This document shows, one piece after another, positions 7,748 to 16,721 of a stretch of 64,000 bases of DNA; within the stretch, counting starts at the first letter, position 1; every line of letters starts with the position of its first letter. The stretch is from contig LT599018.1 in the NCBI GenBank assembly GCA_900079685.1, positions 1,324,970-1,388,969 of the forward strand, given 5' to 3'. Source of the stretch: an uncultured delta proteobacterium. GTDB taxonomy: Bacteria > Desulfobacterota > Desulfovibrionia > Desulfovibrionales > Desulfovibrionaceae. The notes beneath the pieces are model-generated. The model made no database searches and was not told the DNA's origin. It saw only the letters and a list, made by a program, of their open reading frames with translations. The position numbers and the translations under genes were made by a program.

Positions 7748-9496
7748 ATGAAACGAAGAACACGGATAGCGCTTATCATAGCGGCGGCTGTTGTGGTGAT
7801 TTTCGTCGTCGGTATCGGCCTTGCCGTCACCTTCATAAACCCCAACGCCTTCAAACCGGAAATTGAAGCCGCCGCCCTGCAGGCCACCGGCAAGGAGCTG
7901 TCGTTGCAGGGCGACCTGTCCTTGTCTTTTTTCCCCGGCCTGCGCCTGGAAGCCGGCCCGGCGGAACTCAAGGACAGTCCGTCTTTCGGCTCGGAATCCT
8001 TTGCCCGCGTGGAAAAAATAAGCGCGTCCGTCGATCTGCTGCCGCTTTTCAGCGGCAGGGCGGAGGTCCGGGCCATCACCATCTCCGGGCTGCGCCTCAA
8101 ACTCGCGGTCAACGATAAGGGCGCCGTGAACTGGGCCATGCCGCAGAAGCCGAAGGCCGCAACCGATCCCGCTCCCAAACCGGCCCCCGAACCGTCGCCG
8201 AAACCGGGCGGAGGAAAATCCGCCCAAGCCGCTCTCTCGGCCATCGCCCTGGATTCCCTCGTCATCGAGGATACGCTCGTCGTGTATACCGACATGCGTT
8301 CCAAGGACAGCATGCGGGTGGCCGTCCCGTCCTTTACACTCAACTCCCTCAAAGTAGGGCAGAAAACCACCATGAAGGCCGAGGTTGCGTATACCGGCCC
8401 CCTGGCGCGGCCGGTCACGCTCGCCCTGGACGCGGATTTCGTTTTGCCGGCCTCCTTTGTCGAGGGCCTCACCTTCAACGCCAAGGGCAAACTTGACGAC
8501 ACCCCCTTCTCCTGCTCCGGTACGGCCGCGCTCCCGGAAACCGCGGATGGGCAGTTGTTCTCGCTGAAAAGCGACATAACCGTCGGCGCCCTTGATCTCG
8601 ACAAGTACACGGCCGCCATGGGCAGCGCCAAACAGGCCCCTCCCGCCGCGCAAAAGGATGCGACGCGGGAAAAAACCGGCGGCAAAGCGCCCTCGGGAGA
8701 CGAAGGCCTCCGGACGCTCTTGCGCACGATATTCCTTGACCTGCGCATCGCCATGGAATCCCTGACCGTCGCCAAGGTGCCGGTAAAGAACATCAAGGCA
8801 TCCATCAAGTCGGACCAGGGCCTGCTTGTCGCAAAACCCGTAACCATGACCGTCGCGGAAGGGCCGGTGACCCTTGAGGCCTCCGTGGACGCCAGGGGCA
8901 AGGATATCCGCAGCCGCGTCACCGGGGACTGGAAAGCCGCCAAAGTCGGCAGTCTGTTGCAGGCCGCCACGGGTAAAACTTCCCTGACGGGCGATCTCGA
9001 CGCCTCCTGGGGGCTCAATCTCACCGGCACGGCCTGGCCCGAAGCCGCCAAAACCCTGGAGGGCAAAGCGTCCGCCAACTTCACCAACGGGGCCATGCAG
9101 GGCTTCAAGCTCATTCCCTCCGGTATTCCCGGCCTGCCGGCCCACACCATGAACCTGACCAACCTGCGGGGCTCCGGAACCTGGAACATCGCGAAAGGCG
9201 TCGCGCACAACAACGACCTCATTGCCAAGGCCGTGGGGCTTGACGCCGTGGGTACCGGCAAAATAGACATTCCGGACCAGTCTCTGTTCTACAACGTTAC
9301 CGTGGAACTCCCCACCCTGCCGGAACTGCCCAACCTGACCGTGCTGCCCGTGGTGATCTCCGGCAAGTTCGATTCCGTCTCCTACGGCATAGACCAGCCC
9401 GCGCTGCTGCGCGACACGGCGAAAAGCATTCTTGACCCGACCACCAAAGCCGGGCAGGGAATACAGCGCGGGATCGGGAAGATCTTCGGCCGCTGA
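7748..9496 (+). CDS. AsmA family protein
   Basis: A 582-residue inner-membrane-anchored periplasmic protein. One N-terminal membrane helix (about residues 8-30) is followed by the AsmA signature FINPNAFKPEIEAAA and LQGDLSLSFFPGLRLEAGP. A Pro/Ala/Lys-rich linker sits near residues 135-158, and a C-terminal AsmA_2-like region (about 395-560) contains TGDLDASWGLNLTG. Family members (AsmA, TamB, YhdP) form long beta-grooves and affect outer-membrane lipid transport. The role here is inferred from family only. The start at 7748 is preceded by AGGAG at a good distance; an earlier in-frame ATG at 7718 lacks one. The gene stands alone, followed by repeats. Confidence 0.88.
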   Translation: MKRRTRIALIIAAAVVVIFVVGIGLAVTFINPNAFKPEIEAAALQATGKELSLQGDLSLSFFPGLRLEAGPAELKDSPSFGSESFARVEKISASVDLLPLFSGRAEVRAITISGLRLKLAVNDKGAVNWAMPQKPKAATDPAPKPAPEPSPKPGGGKSAQAALSAIALDSLVIEDTLVVYTDMRSKDSMRVAVPSFTLNSLKVGQKTTMKAEVAYTGPLARPVTLALDADFVLPASFVEGLTFNAKGKLDDTPFSCSGTAALPETADGQLFSLKSDITVGALDLDKYTAAMGSAKQAPPAAQKDATREKTGGKAPSGDEGLRTLLRTIFLDLRIAMESLTVAKVPVKNIKASIKSDQGLLVAKPVTMTVAEGPVTLEASVDARGKDIRSRVTGDWKAAKVGSLLQAATGKTSLTGDLDASWGLNLTGTAWPEAAKTLEGKASANFTNGAMQGFKLIPSGIPGLPAHTMNLTNLRGSGTWNIAKGVAHNNDLIAKAVGLDAVGTGKIDIPDQSLFYNVTVELPTLPELPNLTVLPVVISGKFDSVSYGIDQPALLRDTAKSILDPTTKAGQGIQRGIGKIFGR

Positions 9497-9506
9497 CCAG
9501 GCCGGG

Positions 9507-9620
9507 AAAGGCACTGGATTCCCGCCTTCGCGGGAATGACAAGTACTAATCCGGAGATTGCGGCACAAGCCCTTGCGCTCCCGGACGTCATCCCCGCGCA
9601 GGCGGGGATCCAGTGCCTTT
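9507..9620. repeat. Pair of inverted REP-like repeats
   Basis: Bases 9507-9540 and the reverse complement of 9587-9620 agree at most of 34 positions (AAAGGCACTGGAT, CCCGCC, CGCGGG, ATGAC). Each unit is itself a hairpin built on CCCGCC-TTCG-CGGG or a near variant. The pair forms a BIME-like structure downstream of the AsmA gene. This CTGGATTCCCGCC-type motif is widespread in proteobacterial intergenic regions. Confidence 0.75.
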
Positions 9621-9641
9621 GGGCTTTATCAAGGGACTAAC

Positions 9642-9668
9642 AAAAACCGCCCTTTCGGGCAGTTTTTG
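9642..9668. terminator. Bidirectional terminator between asmA-like and amidohydrolase genes
   Basis: AAAAACCGCCC-TTTC-GGGCAGTTTTT forms a hairpin with A/T tracts on both sides. It can serve both convergent genes. Confidence 0.75.
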
Positions 9669-9695
9669 TTGGGTGGTCTCACAATCGGCCGGAGG

Positions 9696-11003
9696 CTACT
9701 TCGCCAGATAGGCGTCAACCACCCGCACGAGGATTTCCGCCATGGGCAACAGGTCGTCCTCTTCAAAATCGAAGCGGTCGTTATGGTGCCCGGCGGTCTT
9801 GTTGGTACCCACCTGGATGTAGGTCCCAAGCCCGCCGCGCTGTTGCACCACGGTCATCATGTGGGAATAATCCTCGCTCGCGCCGAAGTCCTTCTCATCC
9901 ATAATATTGGTAAAAGCGGGCATGGTTTGAGCCAGGGCCATGACTTTGGCGATCATTTCCGGGCTGCTCGCGCCGCTTTTCGTCCCGCCCATCACTTCTA
10001 TCTCGTGCGTGCAGTGCCACATTTCCACGGCGGCCTTGATGATCCGGGCGGCTTCCGTGGTCATGTAATCGTCAAGGTCGCTGGTCATGCCGCGCGTTTC
10101 CAGCGCCATGAACGCGTTGGGCGGGATGACGTTGCGCCCCTGGCCGCCTTCAAGGCGCCCCACGGTGATGCGGGTCGTGCCGTCCCCGTGCCGGGCAATA
10201 GCGTGCAAATTGGTCGTGGCGGCGCAGGCCGCGAGCAGCGCGTTTCGCCCTTCCTGGGGGGCCGCGCCCGCGTGGGCGGATTTACCGGTAATGCGCACGT
10301 CCCACTTGGTCGTGGCCAAAAAGCCCCGCGCGCCGCAGACAATGTCGCCCTTTTTGGCCGCCTGGAACCCGATGTGCGCGCCCACGATCAAATCCACATC
10401 CTTGCAGCACCCGGCCTCCACCATGGGACCGGCGCCGCGCACGCCTTCCTCGGCGGGCTGAAAAATGAGCCGGATGGACCCTTTCAAACGGTCCTTCATC
10501 CCAACGAGAATTTCCGCCACAGCCAGCCCCACGGCGACGTGGCCGTCGTGGCCGCAGGCGTGCATGGCCCCCTTGTTGACGGAAGCAAATCCCTCTCTGG
10601 CGGGCTTGTGTTCCGGCAGCTCGCATTCCACCGCGTCGTTGGAATCCAGGTCGAACCGGAGCGCGAATTTGGGGCCGGGGCCGCCGCCGCATTGCAAATC
10701 CGCCCACATGCCGGTCAGCCCGCCGTCCATGCGCGCGACGAACTTCGGGTCCGCTCCCTGCTCGATGGCCCGTTCCTGATGTTTTTTCAGAACATCGGGC
10801 GAGGGCACGCCCATCATGGCCTCCTTGCTGATCGCGTCCTTGCCCATGGTCAGGGTGTAGCCAAGCTCGGTCAGCCGCTTGGCCACGATGGAGGCCGTGC
10901 GAAATTCCGTCCAGGCGGCTTCGGGATGTTTGTGCAGGTCGCGCCGCATAAGCGAAATAAACGGGGCGAGTTCCTCTACTTTTTTATGAATAGCGTCGTT
11001 CAT
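9696..11003 (-). CDS. M20-family amidohydrolase (AbgA-like)
   Basis: A 435-residue cytosolic metallohydrolase of the M20D/amidohydrolase type, close in length and layout to AbgA of the p-aminobenzoyl-glutamate hydrolase. Motifs in order are MRRDLHKHPE (N-terminal metal-domain signature), MHACGHDGHVAVGL (metal-binding Cys/His/Asp), FQPAEEGVRGAGPM (catalytic Glu pair), ITGKSAHAGAAPQEGRNAL (dimerisation domain) and ASEDYSHMM near the C-terminus. The start at 11003 has GGAGG four bases upstream. It lies 70 bases downstream of a DcuC-type transporter on the same strand, which suggests uptake followed by hydrolysis of an N-acyl amino acid or similar conjugate. The substrate is not known. Confidence 0.87.
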   Translation of the reverse strand: MNDAIHKKVEELAPFISLMRRDLHKHPEAAWTEFRTASIVAKRLTELGYTLTMGKDAISKEAMMGVPSPDVLKKHQERAIEQGADPKFVARMDGGLTGMWADLQCGGGPGPKFALRFDLDSNDAVECELPEHKPAREGFASVNKGAMHACGHDGHVAVGLAVAEILVGMKDRLKGSIRLIFQPAEEGVRGAGPMVEAGCCKDVDLIVGAHIGFQAAKKGDIVCGARGFLATTKWDVRITGKSAHAGAAPQEGRNALLAACAATTNLHAIARHGDGTTRITVGRLEGGQGRNVIPPNAFMALETRGMTSDLDDYMTTEAARIIKAAVEMWHCTHEIEVMGGTKSGASSPEMIAKVMALAQTMPAFTNIMDEKDFGASEDYSHMMTVVQQRGGLGTYIQVGTNKTAGHHNDRFDFEEDDLLPMAEILVRVVDAYLAK

Positions 11004-11028
11004 GCATCCTCCGGGTTGGACTGGGCAT

Positions 11029-11058
11029 GTTCCGGCGCGGCATCCGCCGCGCCGGAAC
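11029..11058 (-). other. Strong intergenic hairpin inside the transporter-hydrolase operon
   Basis: A perfect 13-bp stem (GTTCCGGCGCGGC with GCCGCGCCGGAAC, 4-base loop) lies between the two genes. Neither side has a T-tract, so it is more likely a processing or mRNA-stabilising element that sets unequal expression than a full terminator. Confidence 0.6.
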
Positions 11059-11074
11059 GGAAGGGGTATGCCGG

Positions 11075-12430
11075 TTATCCCAGCATCAGCATGCAGACGG
11101 TTACCGCGATGAGCATGCCCGGCGCGTTGCGCTTGGCGATTTCCAGGGGGTTCACCCCGGCGAGGCCGGCGCACACGATGGCCGCGCCCGCCAGAGGCGA
11201 CATGGTCCTGCCGAGGCAGCCGCCGAGGGTTGCGAGGGAGCCCATCTGGGCGATGGTCATGCCGAACTGCTCGGCGTGGGGCGTTACGGCGCCGTTAAAC
11301 GCCAGCGTCGCGGCGTCCCCGGAACCGGTGATGATGGCCAGGAAAAACGGCCCGTAAGCGGCCGCGTACTTGGCCATGGACGTGGACTCCTTGAGGGCCG
11401 CGATGAGCGAATCCACCAGGCCCACGGCCTGCATCCCCGCGACGAAGACCCCGGCCGCGATGATGATGCCCATAACCGAAGCGTAGGAATCGCCCATGCC
11501 CTTGAAAAACTCCTTGGTGCCGGAGGTCGGGTTGGTCCGGGTGACCAGAAGGCCGAGGAACGCGCCGATCAGCATGGCCGTCGGGACGGAAAGGTTCTTG
11601 AACCACGGCATGGCCGTGATGAAGCTTTTGGCCCACGCCGCGTCGGATTTGCTCACAAACGCGGATATGGCCAGCAGCACCACCGGGATGACCGGGATAA
11701 GACCATACAGCACGTTGGGCTTTTCAATCTGGGCCACTTCGTGGGCGGCATCGGGCTTGTAGCCCGACGTTTCCTTGCACAGAATCGCGACCACCATCAG
11801 GCTGACGGCGCCGATGACCATGGCTATCACGGAAACGTGCCAGTGCACCGCGATGACGTTCATGACCGGCACGCCCTTGAGCAGATCGTTGGCGATGAAG
11901 GCGTTATGGGAAAGGCCGGGGGAAAGCATGCTGCCGAACGTTCCGGCCATGACCGCCGAAGCCGCCATGGCCGGGCTTACGCCCAGGCTCATCATGAGCG
12001 GGATCATGATCGCGCCGACGGCCGCGGAAACGCCCGCCGCGCTGGAAAGGGAAATGTTGATGAAGGCCGTCACCAATGCCACGGCAGGGACGATAATGAC
12101 CCGGACGTTGGAAAGAGCGCCGACCATCATGTTCACCAGGTGGGCGTCGCATTTGGTGAGTTTCATAACGTAGGCGAAGCCCATCACGGACAGGATGGTC
12201 TTAATCAGCCCCGCGTTGGTCATGGCCTTTTCAAAGGCCGCGAAGGCCTCCATGGGCTTGACGGAAAGAAAACACAGCAAAAAGCCCGCGGCGATCAGGA
12301 CAAGGCGGGTTTCCTTCTGTTTAATCAAGGCAAAAACGACGCCGAGGATGACAAGCACCCCCACCCAGATCATGACCGTGGCGGTAATCGCGGGATTAAC
12401 CCCCAGAACACCCAGTAACCAGTGCAGCAT
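11075..12430 (-). CDS. dcuC: DcuC-family anaerobic C4-dicarboxylate-type transporter
   Basis: A 451-residue inner-membrane protein with about 12 hydrophobic segments. It resembles DcuC/YfcC-type carriers, with paired re-entrant signatures such as MAGTFGSMLSPGLSHNAF, ITGSGDAATLAFNGAVTPHA and GGCLGRTMSPLAGAA. DcuC exchanges or exports C4-dicarboxylates during anaerobic growth. Coupling here to an M20 hydrolase suggests the real substrate may instead be an acylated amino acid or peptide-like compound. The start at 12430 is preceded by AAGGAGAG. The gene is divergent from the large sensor-like gene at 12726. A palindrome at 12501-12519 lies in the shared 295-base region and is a candidate operator. 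Confidence 0.82.
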   Translation of the reverse strand: MLHWLLGVLGVNPAITATVMIWVGVLVILGVVFALIKQKETRLVLIAAGFLLCFLSVKPMEAFAAFEKAMTNAGLIKTILSVMGFAYVMKLTKCDAHLVNMMVGALSNVRVIIVPAVALVTAFINISLSSAAGVSAAVGAIMIPLMMSLGVSPAMAASAVMAGTFGSMLSPGLSHNAFIANDLLKGVPVMNVIAVHWHVSVIAMVIGAVSLMVVAILCKETSGYKPDAAHEVAQIEKPNVLYGLIPVIPVVLLAISAFVSKSDAAWAKSFITAMPWFKNLSVPTAMLIGAFLGLLVTRTNPTSGTKEFFKGMGDSYASVMGIIIAAGVFVAGMQAVGLVDSLIAALKESTSMAKYAAAYGPFFLAIITGSGDAATLAFNGAVTPHAEQFGMTIAQMGSLATLGGCLGRTMSPLAGAAIVCAGLAGVNPLEIAKRNAPGMLIAVTVCMLMLG

Positions 12431-12500
12431 AAGACTCTCCTTGCCGTGATGAGAATGGGGCGCGCATCACCTGTTGATTGTGTGGATTGCAAAACTTCGT

Positions 12501-12519
12501 CAAATATACAATATATTTG
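12501..12519. promoter_or_regulatory. Perfect AT-rich palindrome, candidate operator
   Basis: CAAATATA-CAA-TATATTTG is an exact 8+3+8 inverted repeat in an otherwise GC-rich region, about 70 bases upstream of the dcuC-type start. GTATATAC follows at 12523-12530. The rest of the 295-base divergent intergenic region holds no gene I can support. The bound regulator is unknown. Confidence 0.45.
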
Positions 12520-12704
12520 AACGTATATACATTATTTTTAGTATTCCGGTCAATTGCGCATGGCGAATGGCGTCGCCGGTTGCATTTGGCGGAACCGGCT
12601 CCCGGACGCTCTACCCATTGCCCTCGCCAGGTGAAACATGTATTGTAATAAAGGTGGATGGATCATCGGAAACGCCACACAGCTGGCGCACATAGTAAAA
12701 TAAT

Positions 12705-12721
12705 GATAACGGAGCGTTATC
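12705..12721 (+). promoter_or_regulatory. Hairpin presenting the ribosome binding site of the 12726 gene
   Basis: GATAACG-GAG-CGTTATC is a 7-bp inverted repeat ending five bases before the start codon. The GGAG Shine-Dalgarno sits at its apex. Such a structure can limit translation and also fits a GGA-in-loop CsrA site. Confidence 0.5.
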
Positions 12722-12725
12722 ACAG

Positions 12726-15700
12726 ATGCTACAGACCGTAACCGGCGCGAGCCGTGTTTTCCGTTTATTGGGAATTGACCGCCTTCATCCTGCTTCGGTG
12801 AAGGCGCTACGCCATATGTGCGGTTTTCTCGCCGTTATGGCCTTCCTTCTCGCCATGCCGCTCCAGGCCGCGGCGCAACGGGGCGTCGCCATCAGCTATC
12901 TGGCGGACGAAACCGCCTCCCTCGGCATAGAAGCCGTTGTCGCGGCGGAAAAAGCCGGGGCGTTCAGGGGGTATGTGCCCTCGTTCATGGCGTTTTCCCG
13001 GCTGCCGGATACTTTTAACGGCGCCGTGTGGCTGAAAATTACGTTCGATGCAACGTTCGAAAGGCCCGTGACCGCGCTGCACGCCGATTTCGGAACGGCC
13101 CTGCCGGGCGTTACGCGCCTTTTCATCCCGCAGCCGAACGGTTCCTTCGCCGTTATGGAATGCCCGCCGCCTCACGGCCAGTTCACCCTGCCGGAAAACA
13201 CCCCCTTCTCGAACACGCTATACGCCCGCATCGACGGAACGCCCGGCCTGTGGTTCAGGCCGTTTCTGAGCTCCGCGGAAGACGGCCCGCACGCGCTGCC
13301 GCTGCACTTCATCCTGGGGGGTCTGTTCGGCGCGGCCATGCTCCTGTTGCTCATCCAGTATGTGCGCAAAGCGGAGGAATGGCGCCTTTGGGCCGCCATT
13401 ACCGCGGGCTGCGGCATCGTGGCGGCCATATTGCCGCCGACGCCCGTTGCCGGGGCGGCATACACGCCGCTCATGGCGGCGGCCATGCTCATGCCCGGCC
13501 TTATCCTGACCTTTTTCGCGCACACGACCCGCCACCTGTTCGACTCGCCCCGCACCATGCCGGGCTATGACAAGCTTCTTGTCTTCCTGTATCTGGCAGG
13601 CGCCGCAATAGCGCTGCTGCCGCTGGTGCCGGGATTTTTATGGGTCAGCCGGTATCTGCCGTTCGCCAATACCGCGCTGCTGCCGCTGCTGTCAGTGTGC
13701 ATGGTCGCCATGGCCCGGTCCCTCAGGGGCTGCTCCGTCTATTTCTGCGCCTGCCTGCTGCCCGTGCTCGGCGTTGCGGCCTCGGCCTGGGAATTGACCG
13801 CGACGGACACGCCCGCGATCGCGGGAACCGGCGGCCTGTGGGGCCTCGCTCTCGCCATGCTGGCCATGGCCTTTATCGCCCCGGCGAGAAAAGACGAGGC
13901 CAAGGCCGAAGACGACGTTTTTGACTCCCTGAATCGCTCCCCCCGCCTCTCCCTGCGCGAAGAGACACTGCCCGAAGACCTTCCCCCTGCCGCCGGACCG
14001 AGCATGGTGGAAGAAACGGCGCCCGCCGCCTGGGAGCCTGCCGCCAGGGAAGAAGACGCCGCCGCCGGACCGGACCGAGCGGAAACGACACCTGCCGCCT
14101 CCTGGGCGGACGAAGCGCCCGCCGCGCCCCGCCCCGTATTGCCAGAGTGGGAACCCGTTACGGAAGCGGCGCCTGAAGACCAATACCCCTCCCTCTCTCT
14201 TTTCGGGAACCCCCTGGAATCCGTGGAACCGCCCGCGCCTTCCCCGGCCGCGCAAACGGACGCGGGCCTTCCCATCCCGGATTCCGCGCTTGAGCCGCGT
14301 TCACGGGCGTTTGCCGCCGAAGCGCCCGCCGCTGTGGAAAAGGCCCCGGCCGCTCCGGAAAAGACGCCGTTCCCCGCCCCCGCTATTGAGCCGCGGGAGC
14401 CGGAAGCCGCCGCGCAGCCCGCCGTGGACATTTTCCCCGCCGCGACCGCTGTGAAAGAAGAAGCCGCGATCGCGGAAACACCCGCCGTGGAAGCGCCCGC
14501 CGTCCATGTCGTCACCATCGCCGAGGAAGAGCCGGAGGACCAGGTCCCGCTGCCTTCCCCCGCCCCGCTCTGGGACGAACGGGAACAGGCGGCGGAAGCC
14601 GATGATGATACGGCCGCGCAGCAGCAGTCGCCCGCCATGGAACGCCGCCGGAACCGCCGGATGCTGTTCAACCTGCCGTTGCTTATCAAAAACGCCTATG
14701 ACGCCGTCACGCCCCTGGCCGAGAGCAAAAATTGCAGCATGACCTGGTTCATCGCGCCGCAGACAGGGCGCCTCTTCGAAGGGGAAGCGGAGCTGCTTGA
14801 ATCCGCCCTGCAGCTCATCCTGAGCGACATGGCCGAAGCCGTGGAGCAGGGTAACGTCAGGCTGAACGTCCGGCGCCTGCCGGACAGCGCCGAACCCGGC
14901 CATCTCGTATTCACCATCGTGGGCTGGGACGCCAGGCAGAAAACAGCGCACGAGCGCAACATCGCCGGCCATGCCGAAGCCTGGGCCCTGGCGGAACGGA
15001 CCGGCGGCATTTTCAGCATGGAACATTCCCCCAGCGGCACCACGGTTATTTTCTCCGCCGTGTTCACCGCCATGGACGAACCGGCGGAAGACAGCGCGGC
15101 GCCCCGCGCCCCCGCCGCGCCTTCGGTTCCGGAAACCGGCGCGGACGCCCCCGCCCATGCGGAACCGCAGGGCGTTTCCGTCTTCACCGACCATCCTGAT
15201 ATTGCCATGCCCGCCGAGGCCGTGGAAAAAGCCGCGGCAATGCCGCACACGCCGGTTTCCGACGTTCCCCCGGGAGTGGACGCGGACAGCCTGGCCGACA
15301 ACCGCGAAACAAAACGCTCGCCGTACAGGGTCATCGTCGCGGACAGCGCCGCCTCCAGCCGGGCGAGGACGGCCAAGGTCTTCACCGGAACGGCATACTC
15401 CGTCCTCGAATGCACGTCCCCGCAGGACGCCTGCGCCCTGTACACCCGGCACCCGGCCGCCGTGGTCATCATGAACGCGGATATGCCCGAAGTGGACATT
15501 ACCGCCGCCATAAAAGATATCCATGCCGATGACGCGGACCGCGGGCGTACCCCGGCCTTTACCGTGGCCCTTGTGGGCTATTCCGCACAAGCGGCCCGCA
15601 TGATGCAGGCCGGATGCTCGCGGACCGTGCTGAAAAGCCTGATCGACGCCGAGCTGCTGCGCACGGTGGAAGAGCTTGCCCCGCCGCCCGGCGCGATTCC

Positions 15701-16643
15701 CGCGCCCGCCCTACCGGAACAAACGGCTCCCGCCCGGCCGGAACCGGCGACGCCGGAAATCCGCCTTGATGCGGCCCTGTCCGACATCCCGCCCGTTCGC
15801 GAGCCCGCCGGGCCCTCCACTGTGGGCACCGCCCCGGCAACGGCGGAAACCCCGGCCGCGCCGGAACGCGGCATTTTCGCCTCCGTGCTGCCGCCTTCCC
15901 CGCCCGCGGCGGCCCAACCGGCGGCCCCGGCGGTAACGCCGCGCCCCACGGAAAAGGTTGCGGCAACGCCCGCCGCCGCAAAATCCGAAGGGCCGGAACT
16001 GGCGCTGCTTGACATGATTATTACTGATGACGATGAAGAGCCCGCCGCCGCGCCCCAACCGGCCAAGCCCGCGAAGAGCGTCAAGGTGACCGTTAAGGCG
16101 GCGGCAAAACCCGTCGTGAAGCAAAGCACGGAGGAAACCGCCGCGCCCGCCGCACCGGCCCCGTCTCCCGCCCCGGTTGCCGCGTCAACCACGGCCGCGA
16201 TAGCGGCGGTAACGGCGGCGGTGGCGGAACAGCCGCGAAAAGCCGCCGCGCCCGAGGCCGTCCCGGCCGAGCCGGGCGTGGGGACGTTCTCTCCCGCCCC
16301 GGCCCCCATCAGCATTCCCCTGCCCGGAGAAGAAGACAGTGTTTTCAAAGATATGCTGCCGCTGGTTCCCGGCCTGGTGATTGAACTGAACGATGCCATG
16401 GCGGATGCCGAAAGAGGCAAAGCCCAGAAAAGCCCCATGCTGGTGCAGGCAGCCGCCGCGCGCGTGGCCGGCGAGGCCGAGAGCTTCGGCCTGACCCGTC
16501 TGGAGCGCATGGCCCGCTGCGTTGAGCGCGCCGCCGCCGCGGACGACATAGAACCCATGGAATGCGTCCTCGCGGACCTGGAAGCCTGGATAGAACGGTA
16601 TACGGAAGCCTTGCGAAAACTGCACCGCGAAGCCCAATGGTAA
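12726..16643 (+). CDS. Hybrid-kinase-like membrane protein with 7TM-DISM sensor and degenerate kinase, receiver and HPt modules
   Basis: A 1305-residue protein. An N-terminal signal/anchor is followed by a periplasmic 7TMR-DISM-type domain (about 50-190) and a seven-helix membrane block (about 195-385). Next comes a long Ala/Pro/Glu-rich linker (about 390-640), then a HATPase-like module (about 640-785), a receiver-like module (about 865-985), a second Ala/Pro linker, and a C-terminal HPt-like bundle (about 1200-1300). No phosphoacceptor H-box is visible before the ATPase, and its N-box is poor (LILSDMAEAV). The receiver has VIVADS instead of an acidic pair, and Asn917 (IMNADMPEVD) stands where the phospho-Asp should be. 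The HPt has Ala1245 (AARVAGEAESFG) in place of His. So the phosphorelay chemistry appears lost while the folds persist, suggesting a scaffold or allosteric role. This is inferred by motif reading. Confidence 0.8.
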   Translation: MLQTVTGASRVFRLLGIDRLHPASVKALRHMCGFLAVMAFLLAMPLQAAAQRGVAISYLADETASLGIEAVVAAEKAGAFRGYVPSFMAFSRLPDTFNGAVWLKITFDATFERPVTALHADFGTALPGVTRLFIPQPNGSFAVMECPPPHGQFTLPENTPFSNTLYARIDGTPGLWFRPFLSSAEDGPHALPLHFILGGLFGAAMLLLLIQYVRKAEEWRLWAAITAGCGIVAAILPPTPVAGAAYTPLMAAAMLMPGLILTFFAHTTRHLFDSPRTMPGYDKLLVFLYLAGAAIALLPLVPGFLWVSRYLPFANTALLPLLSVCMVAMARSLRGCSVYFCACLLPVLGVAASAWELTATDTPAIAGTGGLWGLALAMLAMAFIAPARKDEAKAEDDVFDSLNRSPRLSLREETLPEDLPPAAGPSMVEETAPAAWEPAAREEDAAAGPDRAETTPAASWADEAPAAPRPVLPEWEPVTEAAPEDQYPSLSLFGNPLESVEPPAPSPAAQTDAGLPIPDSALEPRSRAFAAEAPAAVEKAPAAPEKTPFPAPAIEPREPEAAAQPAVDIFPAATAVKEEAAIAETPAVEAPAVHVVTIAEEEPEDQVPLPSPAPLWDEREQAAEADDDTAAQQQSPAMERRRNRRMLFNLPLLIKNAYDAVTPLAESKNCSMTWFIAPQTGRLFEGEAELLESALQLILSDMAEAVEQGNVRLNVRRLPDSAEPGHLVFTIVGWDARQKTAHERNIAGHAEAWALAERTGGIFSMEHSPSGTTVIFSAVFTAMDEPAEDSAAPRAPAAPSVPETGADAPAHAEPQGVSVFTDHPDIAMPAEAVEKAAAMPHTPVSDVPPGVDADSLADNRETKRSPYRVIVADSAASSRARTAKVFTGTAYSVLECTSPQDACALYTRHPAAVVIMNADMPEVDITAAIKDIHADDADRGRTPAFTVALVGYSAQAARMMQAGCSRTVLKSLIDAELLRTVEELAPPPGAIPAPALPEQTAPARPEPATPEIRLDAALSDIPPVREPAGPSTVGTAPATAETPAAPERGIFASVLPPSPPAAAQPAAPAVTPRPTEKVAATPAAAKSEGPELALLDMIITDDDEEPAAAPQPAKPAKSVKVTVKAAAKPVVKQSTEETAAPAAPAPSPAPVAASTTAAIAAVTAAVAEQPRKAAAPEAVPAEPGVGTFSPAPAPISIPLPGEEDSVFKDMLPLVPGLVIELNDAMADAERGKAQKSPMLVQAAAARVAGEAESFGLTRLERMARCVERAAAADDIEPMECVLADLEAWIERYTEALRKLHREAQW

Positions 16644-16721
16644 TGCGGGCGGCGGCAGGCTTCGGATCCTGCCGCCGCCAAGCGGCTCTATGACGGTTAA
16701 TCGCTCCAGAGGTTCAAGACT

